Of a stretch of DNA of 12,068 nucleotides, positions 1 through 5,612 are shown piece after piece. This DNA comes from Zoogloeaceae bacterium. Lineage in GTDB: Bacteria; Pseudomonadota; Gammaproteobacteria; Burkholderiales; Rhodocyclaceae. A model generated the notes under the pieces. That model did not search any database. It saw only the letters and a program-made list of their open reading frames with translations, and was not told the origin of the DNA. A program made the translations under genes and the position numbers. The stretch's first letter is position 1. Every line of letters begins with the position of its first letter. Location of the stretch: positions 1 to 12,068 of the forward strand of contig JAIRLE010000055.1 of the NCBI GenBank assembly GCA_031259605.1. Reading direction: 5' to 3'.

Positions 1-130
1 CATCGGAGACCAGACCGGAAATTTCTGCATACAACATGCGGTAATTGTCCGGCGTTGGCGGAATGCGCCGCGCCGCCAGTTGGCGAAACGCTTCGCGCGC
101 GATTTCGGTCGGATTGTTGGGCGTGTTCAT
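1..130 (-). CDS. GGDEF-type diguanylate cyclase, N-terminal fragment
   Basis: Only the first 43 codons are present, read leftward from the ATG at 130-128; the rest lies outside the window. The peptide opens MNTPNNPTEIAREAFRQLAA and continues with a PTPDNYRMLYAEISG-like stretch. That N-terminal signature (NPTEIAREAxxxLA, then PTPDNY, then YxEIxG) is one I associate with Betaproteobacterial GGDEF proteins that make cyclic di-GMP. The catalytic GGDEF domain is not in view, so the enzymatic role is inferred from the N-terminus alone. No clear Shine-Dalgarno precedes the ATG. A bottom-strand TACAAT at 163-168 could be its -10 box, but no good -35 accompanies it. The gene runs divergently from the tRNA gene. 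Confidence 0.6.
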   Translation of the reverse strand, partial: MNTPNNPTEIAREAFRQLAARRIPPTPDNYRMLYAEISGLVSD

Positions 131-166
131 CGGAAAAGTCAAAGGATAAGCGCAGGACGCCCATTG

Positions 167-196
167 TAGGCAAATCGGACGCCGCGCGGCTATAAT
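167..196 (+). promoter_or_regulatory. Probable promoter of the tRNA-Thr gene
   Basis: A perfect TATAAT lies at 191-196, preceded at 18 bp by TAGGCA (167-172, four of six matches to TTGACA). Transcription would start near 203, about a dozen bases before the acceptor stem, as expected for a tRNA gene. The -35 region overlaps a bottom-strand TACAAT (163-168) that may serve the divergent GGDEF gene. Confidence 0.55.
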
Positions 197-214
197 CGCC
201 TCCTCTTCCCGCCC

Positions 215-288
215 GCCCCTGTAGCATGAAGGTCGTGCAGTTGACTTGTAATCATCAGGCGTTGGTTCGATTCCGACCGGGGGCACCA
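215..288 (+). tRNA. tRNA-Thr (anticodon TGT), atypical D arm
   Basis: The 74-nt segment folds as a cloverleaf with encoded CCA. The acceptor pairs GCCCCTG (215-221) with CGGGGGC (278-284), and the discriminator A plus CCA are at 285-288. The T arm is GTTGG/CCGAC around a TTCGATT loop. The anticodon loop CTTGTAA (245-251) puts TGT at 247-249. The anticodon stem GTTGA/TCATC has one T-T mismatch. The D arm departs from consensus: the stem is GCAT/GTGC (224-227 with 235-238, last pair T-G), and the 7-nt loop GAAGGTC keeps GG but lacks the usual A14 and A21. The variable loop is only 4 nt. The D-stem differences from the usual GCTC/GAGC are partly compensatory, so it may still work, or it may be a decaying copy used as an integration site by the element whose integrase lies downstream. 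Confidence 0.8.
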
Positions 289-330
289 TTGGAATTCATC
301 ATTCTTTATACTCAAGATAAAAATGATGAA

Positions 331-367
331 AATCAAACAGTTATCCGTGCGCTGTTGATTGATTTTT
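331..367 (+). terminator. Possible terminator after tRNA-Thr
   Basis: AATC-a-AACAG (331-340, one bulged A) pairs with CTGTTGATT (352-360) around an 11-nt loop and is followed by GATTTTT. It lies about 45 nt past the CCA end in a notably AT-rich stretch (289-425). The stem is weak, so this is tentative. Confidence 0.3.
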
Positions 368-425
368 GCCTTCATTCCCAAAAAATCCACACTGTACTAC
401 GCAGATTTTACGCATGGAATTACGC

Positions 426-941
426 ATGGCTTCCATCCTCAAGGCGCAAGACGGACGGTACCGGGCGCATGTGTTCGTGCGGGGCAAGCGCAAGTCCAGG
501 GTATTTCGCACCCGGAGGGAAGCGGACGCATGGGCGGCGCGGATGGAAACCTCGCTCCGGCAGGAGCGGGATACCCCGCCGGGCGAACGCTACACGCTTG
601 CTGACGCGCTCGCGAAGTATCGGGATGCGGGCGGGGGAATTGTGCGGGCTTGCCTGGGCGAATGTGCCCCCGGCTATTGCCGTCTGCCCATCGCCAAGAC
701 CAAACCGCGCGACGTGCCGCTGACTCGCAAGTACCGGGAACGCGCCGGTCTCTCCGGCTTTACCTTCCACGATGCCCGGCACACGGCGGCCACATGGATT
801 GCCGGGCGGATGAGATCGTCGGGCATTCCGGCGCAACAGGCGCTGCTCGACATGTGCAGGATGTTCGGATGGTCGAACACTTCCCGCGCCCTGACCTACT
901 ACAATCCATCCGCCGCCGACATTGCGCGGCGGATGGAATGA
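426..941 (+). pseudogene. Tyrosine recombinase (phage/ICE-type integrase), internally deleted remnant
   Basis: The reading frame from the ATG at 426 (another in-frame ATG at 414) stays open to the TGA at 939-941 but is only 171 aa, about half the usual 320-400 aa. Its start (MASILKAQDGRYRAHVFVRG, then FRTRREADAWAARME) is a typical arm-binding N-terminus, and residues after ADALAKYRD should begin a core-binding domain that is missing. The box-I arginine segment (GMRAGELCGLAWANV) is encoded at about 619-666 in the +1 frame. Reading returns to the original frame for IAKTKPRDVPLT, then jumps to GFTFHDARHTAATW with a further shortfall of roughly 30 residues. HxxR is present (HDARH), as are LDMCRMFGW and a nucleophile-like Y in ALTYYNPSA. 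At least three deletions are implied, so activity is very unlikely. The position just after a tRNA gene fits an old tRNA-targeted integrative element. Confidence 0.8.
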
Positions 942-944
942 CGC

Positions 945-1175
945 TCACGCCCCGGAAATCGCCCGATCAATCTCCGCTGCCGGGATCAGTCCGCGCCTGT
1001 TGAGCTTCAACGTCCCGGCCTTGACGAGCTTCCCGACTGTTGGCAGCGACAGCCCCAGTATTTCCGCCGCCTGCCGCTGCGCGACTGGCTTCCCCGGCCG
1101 CGTATCCTCCACTTCGCCGCAGGCGGCAAGAAGAAAAACGGGAAACAACAAGAACAAAAGCGGTTTGCGTGACAT
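945..1175 (-). CDS. Small excisionase-like HTH protein with lipoprotein-type N-terminus (possible chimera)
   Basis: From the ATG at 1175 this encodes 76 aa. Residues 1-19 look like a lipoprotein signal peptide: SRK, then a run of L/F/V, then a LLAAC lipobox with Cys19. Residues 31-76 (QRQAAEILGLSLPTVGKLV, then GLIPAAEIDRAI) look like a compact excisionase or MerR-type helix-turn-helix. A DNA-binding domain behind a secretion signal makes little sense, so either the true start is internal (a GTG codes residue 22) or a deletion fused two genes. I see no strong ribosome binding site at the ATG. It converges on the integrase remnant with 3 nt between the stops, a common integrase/excisionase-type neighbourhood. 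It is probably a remnant of the same mobile element. Function is not assignable with confidence. Confidence 0.5.
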   Translation of the reverse strand: MSRKPLLFLLFPVFLLAACGEVEDTRPGKPVAQRQAAEILGLSLPTVGKLVKAGTLKLNRRGLIPAAEIDRAISGA

Positions 1176-1250
1176 GGCGACCAATGGACGAGACAAAGGC
1201 GCGCATGATAATGCGGGGCGGCGGGAATCAGAAGACAGAAGACCGCACAC

Positions 1251-1276
1251 GCAGGGCATTCATGCGATTGCCCTGC
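1251..1276. repeat. Inverted repeat upstream of ilvA
   Basis: GCAGGGCA (1251-1258) and TGCCCTGC (1269-1276) are perfect 8-bp complements around a 10-nt spacer. The repeat lies between the small HTH gene and the ilvA promoter. It has no adjacent T tract, so it is more likely an operator-like site or chance than a terminator. Confidence 0.35.
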
Positions 1277-1293
1277 TCTGATCCTTGATCCTC

Positions 1294-1322
1294 GTGACGC
1301 CAGCCCGGTGCGGGCTTAGAAT
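1294..1322 (+). promoter_or_regulatory. Probable ilvA promoter with dyad in the spacer
   Basis: GTGACG (1294-1299, four of six -35 matches) and TAGAAT (1317-1322, five of six -10 matches) are separated by 17 bp. The start would be near 1329, giving a leader of about 27 nt. A perfect dyad, AGCCCG-gtg-CGGGCT (1302-1316), fills nearly the whole spacer and could be an operator. No leader peptide or attenuator fits in the short leader. Confidence 0.45.
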
Positions 1323-1355
1323 CCGGGTTTTTCTTGTTCGCATCACGAAACGCTC

Positions 1356-2900
1356 ATGTCCCCGGATTATCTGCAAAAAATACTGACCGCCCAGGTCTAT
1401 GATCTCGCGCTGGAAACCGATCTGGATTTCGCGCCCAATCTTTCCGCGCGCGGCGGCAACCGCCTCTACCTGAAGCGCGAAGACATGCAGCCGGTGTTTT
1501 CCTTCAAATTGCGCGGCGCGTACAACAAGATCGCCCGACTCTCCAGGGAAAAGCTGAAGCGCGGCGTCATCTGCGCCTCCGCCGGAAATCACGCCCAGGG
1601 CGTCGCCATGTCGGCGGCGCATCTCGGTTGCCGCGCCGTGATCGTCATGCCAGTGACCACGCCTGCCATCAAGGTGGAAGCGGTAAAAAAACGCGGCGGC
1701 GAAGTGCTGCTGGCCGGAGAATCCTACGACGAAGCCCACGCGCGCGCGCTGGAACTGGAAAAGGCGGAAAAACTCACCTTCGTGCACCCGTTCGATGACC
1801 CGGATGTCATCGCTGGACAAGGCACCATCGGCATGGAAATCCTGCGCCAGTATTCCCGGCGCGGCGCACCCAAAAGCAGCGAAATACACGCCGTTTTCGT
1901 CGCCATCGGCGGTGGCGGACTGGCGGCAGGCGTGGCCGCCTACATCAAGGCGGTACGCCCGGAAATAAAAGTCATCGGCGTAGAAACCTTCGACGCCGAC
2001 GCCATGCGCCAATCCATCCAGGCAGGCAAACGCGTCCGCCTGCCGCAGGTGGGCCTGTTCGCCGACGGCACCGCCGTGCAACTCGTCGGCGAAGAGACGT
2101 TCCGCCTGTGCCGGGAACTGCTCGACGACATCGTGCTCGTGGATACGGACGCCATCTGCGCCGCCATCAAGGATGTGTTCGAGGATACCCGCTCCATCCT
2201 GGAACCTTCCGGCGCGCTGGCCATCGCCGGAGTCAAGGAATATGCCGCCCGGCACAAACTGCGGGACAAGGCGCTGGTGGCGGTGGCTTCCGGCGCCAAC
2301 ACCAATTTCGACCGCTTGCGCTTCGTCGCCGAACGCGCCGAAATCGGCGAACAGCGCGAGGCGGTGTTGGCCGTGACCCTGCCCGAACAACCCGGCGCGT
2401 ACAGGAAATTCGTCTCCCTGATTGGCCGGCACAACATCACTGAATTCAACTATCGCTATCACCAGCGGCGCGAAGCGCACGTCTATGTCGGCCTCCAGGT
2501 CGCCCACCGCGCCGAATCCCTGAAACTCGTGGAAACCCTGAAAAAACACGGTTATCCGACGCTCGACCTTTCCGAAGACGAAACCGCCAAGCTGCATGTG
2601 CGTCACATGGTTGGCGGTCACGCGCCGCAGGTGCGCGACGGCGGCATGAGCGAACTCGTCTATCGCTTCGAGTTCCCGGAACGTCCTGGCGCGCTGATGA
2701 ACTTCTTGAACCAGATGAGCGCCGGCTGGAACATCAGCCTCTTCCACTATCGCAACCACGGCGCGGATACCGGCCGGGTGCTGGTAGGCATGCAGGTGCC
2801 GCCCACCGACATGGACGAATTCCGCGCCTTCCTGCAAAAACTCGGCTACCGCTGCTGGAACGAAAGCGAAAACCCGGTATATCGACTGTTCCTGGGGTGA
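1356..2900 (+). CDS. ilvA: Threonine ammonia-lyase (threonine dehydratase), biosynthetic
   Basis: This encodes a 514-aa enzyme, the expected length for the biosynthetic form. It deaminates L-threonine to 2-oxobutanoate using pyridoxal phosphate, the committed step of isoleucine synthesis, in the cytoplasm. The catalytic domain fills roughly residues 1-325. SFKLRGAYNK carries the Schiff-base lysine (K51), SAGNHAQG (75-82) is the substrate loop, and the glycine-rich IGGGGLAAG (183-191) binds the cofactor phosphate. Two ACT-like regulatory halves follow at about 330-410 and 425-510, each with a (L/F)PE(Q/R)PGA motif (TLPEQPGAYRKF and FPERPGALMNF), so isoleucine feedback inhibition is likely. The ATG at 1356 gives the normal N-terminus, although the ribosome binding site is weak. 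It is apparently monocistronic and converges with bamC. An alternative annotation as catabolic TdcB is excluded by the C-terminal regulatory region. Confidence 0.95.
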   Translation: MSPDYLQKILTAQVYDLALETDLDFAPNLSARGGNRLYLKREDMQPVFSFKLRGAYNKIARLSREKLKRGVICASAGNHAQGVAMSAAHLGCRAVIVMPVTTPAIKVEAVKKRGGEVLLAGESYDEAHARALELEKAEKLTFVHPFDDPDVIAGQGTIGMEILRQYSRRGAPKSSEIHAVFVAIGGGGLAAGVAAYIKAVRPEIKVIGVETFDADAMRQSIQAGKRVRLPQVGLFADGTAVQLVGEETFRLCRELLDDIVLVDTDAICAAIKDVFEDTRSILEPSGALAIAGVKEYAARHKLRDKALVAVASGANTNFDRLRFVAERAEIGEQREAVLAVTLPEQPGAYRKFVSLIGRHNITEFNYRYHQRREAHVYVGLQVAHRAESLKLVETLKKHGYPTLDLSEDETAKLHVRHMVGGHAPQVRDGGMSELVYRFEFPERPGALMNFLNQMSAGWNISLFHYRNHGADTGRVLVGMQVPPTDMDEFRAFLQKLGYRCWNESENPVYRLFLG

Positions 2901-2949
2901 GCAGGGATCAGCGTGTTGCCGCGTGATGCGCTCCGTCCAGGTAGTCAGT

Positions 2950-2990
2950 GCCTGTTCATAATCTCGGATTGCTATTTACGATGAACAGGC
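2950..2990. repeat. Perfect 10-bp inverted repeat between convergent ilvA and bamC
   Basis: GCCTGTTCAT (2950-2959) and ATGAACAGGC (2981-2990) flank a 21-nt AT-rich spacer. It sits where a bidirectional terminator would be expected, but the loop is long and neither side carries a T tract. A short mobile-element footprint with terminal inverted repeats is another reading. Nothing else stands out in 2901-3011. Confidence 0.5.
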
Positions 2991-3011
2991 TCTTGGATTC
3001 CTGATACCTGA

Positions 3012-4151
3012 TCAGCGCAACTGTTCGAGCAGCAGGCTGAGGATTTTTCGCGCGGTTTCGGAGCGGTCGATGCCGCCTTCGTTGGTCAGCGCCTGGATGT
3101 GGGTATTTTCTCCCTCCTGGCGAAGATGGATGCGATACAGGATGGACGGCGCGACCTTGCTGTCGTTGCCCCAGAAGACCAGACGGGAAAGCCAGCCGTC
3201 CTTTTTCTTCTTGTTGTCCGCTTCCGGATCGATGTAGCGCACAAAATACAGGCCGCGGCTGCGATCGCGATCTTCGACGGTGAAGCCGACGCGATCCATC
3301 GCCAGACCCACCCGGCGCCAGGCGCGGTCAAAGCGTTCCTGCACTTCCAGGATGGCCGCGCCGTCATCCTGCTTGACCAGACGGGCGCGCGCCTCGACTT
3401 GCGCGGAAACAACGGCGGCTTCGGCACGGCGTTCGTCCGAACCCAGGCGCACCATCAGACGGCGCAGCATTTCGGCCTCCAGTTCCGGGTCGGATGCCGC
3501 CGGTTGCCAGCGGGTCTGATCCTTGGCGCTGGAAGTGTACACTTCCTCCATGCGCCGGTTGCTGATGAAGACATCCGTCGCGCCCGGCTCGGAACCCGGC
3601 TCGAAACGGGTGCGGAACTTGTCGCGTTCGCCGCTGGAATACAGGGAATCGAAGAGCTTGCCCAAAGTGTTGCGGATGATGTCACCGGGGATGTTGGCGC
3701 GGTTTTCCGCCCAGTCGGTTTCCATGATGCCCGCTTCCGGCACTTCGATATGAATGATGAACCCCAGTTCCTGCCAGAAATCCTTGACCGAATCCCACAG
3801 GCGATCCGTCGGCATCTTCACCACCAGCCAGCGTTGCGATCCCGCGCGTTCGATACGGATGTTTTCCACTTCCGGCAACACGACGGAATTCTGCGCCTGC
3901 ATCTCCGGCCCGCGATCGGCGGCGTATTCGGAATAACTGGCGCTGCCCTTGCCGGAAAAATCCGGCACGGCATAGCGATCGTCGCGGGCGATCTGGGTGA
4001 GATCGGGCGGCACTTCCAAACTGGGCGCGCGATTGCTCGCGGACTTGTAGTCTATCTTCTTGGTCTCGGGAATGATGCTGCCCATGCAGCCGCTCAAGCC
4101 CACGCCCAGCGCAACCAGGTAAAGAAAAGAATTTTTGCGTATGCCCTGCAT
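3012..4151 (-). CDS. bamC: Outer membrane protein assembly lipoprotein BamC (NlpB)
   Basis: The product is 379 aa from the ATG at 4151, preceded by a good ribosome binding site (CGGAG) about 9 nt upstream. It has a lipoprotein signal peptide ending in LSGC, with Cys22 as the lipidated residue. A low-complexity, unstructured stretch follows (SASNRAPSLEVPPDLTQ at about 41-57, a PPDL motif typical of BamC). Two helix-grip domains come next, covering about 100-215 (RWLVVKMPTDRLWDSVKDFW) and 270-375 (ILEVQERFDRAWRRVGLAMD). BamC is an accessory subunit of the BAM complex, which folds beta-barrels into the outer membrane, and it binds BamD. Here it follows dapA after a 14-nt gap, the same pairing as dapA-nlpB in E. 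coli, and is probably cotranscribed. Reading could extend in frame to 4535 but would run back over dapA and lose the signal peptide, so the shorter start is chosen. Confidence 0.92.
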   Translation of the reverse strand: MQGIRKNSFLYLVALGVGLSGCMGSIIPETKKIDYKSASNRAPSLEVPPDLTQIARDDRYAVPDFSGKGSASYSEYAADRGPEMQAQNSVVLPEVENIRIERAGSQRWLVVKMPTDRLWDSVKDFWQELGFIIHIEVPEAGIMETDWAENRANIPGDIIRNTLGKLFDSLYSSGERDKFRTRFEPGSEPGATDVFISNRRMEEVYTSSAKDQTRWQPAASDPELEAEMLRRLMVRLGSDERRAEAAVVSAQVEARARLVKQDDGAAILEVQERFDRAWRRVGLAMDRVGFTVEDRDRSRGLYFVRYIDPEADNKKKKDGWLSRLVFWGNDSKVAPSILYRIHLRQEGENTHIQALTNEGGIDRSETARKILSLLLEQLR

Positions 4152-4165
4152 GAAAACACTCCGTA

Positions 4166-5044
4166 TCAAATCCGAATGCCCGCCAGACGCATGGCGGCAG
4201 CAACTTTTTCCTGTCCGGCGGCGGAAAGCGGCAGGAGCGGCAGACGGATTCCACCTTCCATCATGCCCAGCCGCTGCACTGCCCATTTGACCGGAATGGG
4301 ATTGGCCTCGCAAAACAAATCCCGGTGCAAACCCAGGAGACGCGCGTTGATTTCCCGCGCCGCCTTGCCCTCGCCCGCCAGCGCCGCGACGCAAAGCTCG
4401 TGCATCTGGCGCGGCGCGACATTGGCGGTGACGGAAACCACGCCATGAAATCCATGCAGCAACGCCGCCATCGCCGTCATGTCGTCGCCGCTGTAGAGCG
4501 CGAAACCTTTGGGCGCGCGCGCGATCAGGTCGCAAGCGCGGTCAATGTCGCCAGTTGCGTCCTTGATGCCGATGATGTTGGGAATCTGCGCCAGACGCAA
4601 CACAGTGTCATTACTTGCGTCCGCCACCGTGCGTCCTGGCACGTTGTAGAGAATGAGCGGTATTTCCACCGCCTCGGCAATGGCGCAAAAATGCCGGTAA
4701 ATGCCTTCCTGTGTCGGCTTGTTGTAGTACGGCACCACGGAAAGCGCCGCCGCCGCGCCCGCCTCGCGCGCGAAACGGGTAAGCGCAATCGCCTCGCGCG
4801 TGGAATTCGCGCCCGTGCCGGCAATCACCGGAATCCGCCCCGCCGCGTGGTTCACGACCGTCCGAATCAGCGCGCAGTGTTCTTCCACATCCACCGTCGG
4901 CGATTCGCCCGTGGTGCCAGCCACCACGATGGCATCCGTTTTTTCCGCCACATGGAAATCCACCAGACGCTGCAAGGCCGCAAAATCCAGCCCGCCATCG
5001 GTAAACATGGGGGTGACAATGGCAACAAGAGAACCCGTGATCAT
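4166..5044 (-). CDS. dapA: 4-hydroxy-tetrahydrodipicolinate synthase
   Basis: The product is 292 aa, exactly the usual length, starting MITGSLVAIVTPM. DapA condenses pyruvate with aspartate semialdehyde in the first step specific to the diaminopimelate/lysine pathway, feeding peptidoglycan and protein synthesis in the cytoplasm. All the key residues are in their canonical places: T44 and T45 in GTTGES, Y106/Y107 in VPYYNKP, Y133 and R138 in YNVPGRT, and the Schiff-base lysine K161 in IGIKDATGD. The upstream in-frame extension to 5164 crosses the promoter and is not needed. The ribosome binding site is weak (GGCGG). It is the first gene of the dapA-bamC operon; the stop is 14 nt before bamC, whose ribosome binding site sits in that gap. 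Confidence 0.96.
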   Translation of the reverse strand: MITGSLVAIVTPMFTDGGLDFAALQRLVDFHVAEKTDAIVVAGTTGESPTVDVEEHCALIRTVVNHAAGRIPVIAGTGANSTREAIALTRFAREAGAAAALSVVPYYNKPTQEGIYRHFCAIAEAVEIPLILYNVPGRTVADASNDTVLRLAQIPNIIGIKDATGDIDRACDLIARAPKGFALYSGDDMTAMAALLHGFHGVVSVTANVAPRQMHELCVAALAGEGKAAREINARLLGLHRDLFCEANPIPVKWAVQRLGMMEGGIRLPLLPLSAAGQEKVAAAMRLAGIRI

Positions 5045-5072
5045 GAGAAAACCGCCAGAAGAAAGAAAGCGG

Positions 5073-5101
5073 ATTGTACCCGCCCCAACAAAAATTGTCG
5101 C
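5073..5101 (-). promoter_or_regulatory. Probable dapA-bamC promoter
   Basis: On the bottom strand GCGACA (5101-5096, four of six -35 matches) and TACAAT (5078-5073, five of six -10 matches) are 17 bp apart. The predicted start near 5066 leaves about 21 nt before the dapA ATG. Confidence 0.55.
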
Positions 5102-5144
5102 CTCGCTCCTCGCGGCGGACGCAATTGAAAGCGAAGGAGAAACC

Positions 5145-5171
5145 GGAGGCTTCGTCCCGTACAAGGCAGTG
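5145..5171 (+). repeat. Diverged 27-bp direct repeat, copy 1
   Basis: This shares GGAGGCTTCG and CAAGGCAG with a second copy at 5437-5463 (21 of 27 positions match by eye; five of the six differences are transitions). The two copies bracket the hairpin cluster. Confidence 0.5.
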
Positions 5172-5180
5172 TGCTTCCCC

Positions 5181-5211
5181 TACCCTGAAACCGCCCTCTG
5201 GTTTCAGGGTA
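5181..5211. repeat. Hairpin 1 of the dapA-dgt intergenic cluster
   Basis: TACCCTGAAACC (5181-5192) and GGTTTCAGGGTA (5200-5211) form a perfect 12-bp stem with a 7-nt loop. It is followed by AAAA on the top strand, not a T tract, and so does not look like a top-strand terminator. Confidence 0.7.
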
Positions 5212-5249
5212 AAAGTCGGCAACGGCGCGCCGCTGCTTCGCGCCGCACT

Positions 5250-5265
5250 CTCCCGCAAGCGGGAG
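5250..5265. repeat. Hairpin 2 of the dapA-dgt intergenic cluster
   Basis: CTCCCGC (5250-5256) and GCGGGAG (5259-5265) form a palindromic stem; physically the central bases must open into a small loop. The sequence type (ctcccgc-aa-gcgggag) recurs in hairpin 3 and suggests a REP-like intergenic repeat. Confidence 0.6.
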
Positions 5266-5292
5266 GGTAAAACCATGCGCTGCCGCTTGCTG

Positions 5293-5321
5293 TCCGCTCT
5301 CCCGCTTAACGGGAGAGCGGA
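5293..5321. repeat. Hairpin 3 of the dapA-dgt intergenic cluster
   Basis: TCCGCTCTCCCG (5293-5304) and CGGGAGAGCGGA (5310-5321) form a perfect 12-bp stem with a CTTAA loop. The core CTCTCCCG/CGGGAG is shared with hairpin 2. Confidence 0.7.
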
Positions 5322-5382
5322 ACCCAAAGGGCGAGAGGGGGGGCGTTCCGCGCTCGTATTCAACCACTGAACCGCCCGGTGA

Positions 5383-5469
5383 CCCTCTCCTGGCCTTCGG
5401 CCACCCTCTCCGAGAAGCGGGATAGGGGAGGCAAATGGAGGCTTCGCTCTATGCAAGGCAGGGAGAGGG
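5383..5469. repeat. Composite inverted repeat with inner hairpin
   Basis: CCCTCTCC (5383-5390, and again at 5404-5411) is complementary to GGAGAGGG (5462-5469). Inside lies a tight hairpin, TGGCC-ttc-GGCCA (5391-5403). It belongs to the same CT/GA-rich repeat field and contains copy 2 of the 27-bp repeat. Confidence 0.5.
5437..5463 (+). repeat. Diverged 27-bp direct repeat, copy 2
   Basis: Partner of 5145-5171, about 290 bp away. The rest of the 568-nt gap between dapA and dgt (5045-5612) shows no gene; open frames there are repeat-derived and lack ribosome binding sites. Confidence 0.5.
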
Positions 5470-5612
5470 GAACAAAGTTTTTGTTTGTAAACAGCCCCCA
5501 AAAGACTTTGAGCAGGCTCCATACCCCCGATGCAATGAACGGCGCGGACGCTGACCGAGCATATTCGTCATGCTTCGGAGATTCTCGCGGCAATTCATGC
5601 GGGCGCTGTTCC

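Noticed and set aside
406..432. Tandem TACGCATGG (410-418 and 422-430) as integrase arm-binding repeats
   Set aside because: Two 9-bp copies at the integrase start are suggestive but too short and overlapping the candidate start codons to support a site call.
1285..1322. TTGATC at 1285-1290 as the ilvA -35 box
   Set aside because: The spacer to TAGAAT would be 26 bp, too long; GTGACG at 1294-1299 gives 17 bp.
1260..2837. Long open frame on the bottom strand opposite ilvA (525 codons)
   Set aside because: It is antisense to a clear ilvA with all its motifs. The translation is rich in G, H, F, A and D with no recognisable domain, as expected for the shadow of a high-GC gene.
3099..4448. 449-codon top-strand frame opposite bamC and dapA
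   Set aside because: It spans two well-supported bottom-strand genes and their junction, and has low-complexity shadow composition.
4152..4535. N-terminal extension of bamC into dapA
   Set aside because: It would bury the lipoprotein signal peptide and overlap conserved DapA sequence in another frame; the ATG at 4151 has a good ribosome binding site.
4611..5593. Bottom-strand frames in the dapA-dgt intergenic region as hypothetical genes
   Set aside because: The peptides are arginine, glycine and proline-rich translations of the hairpin repeats, and one overlaps dapA. No ribosome binding site or family resemblance.
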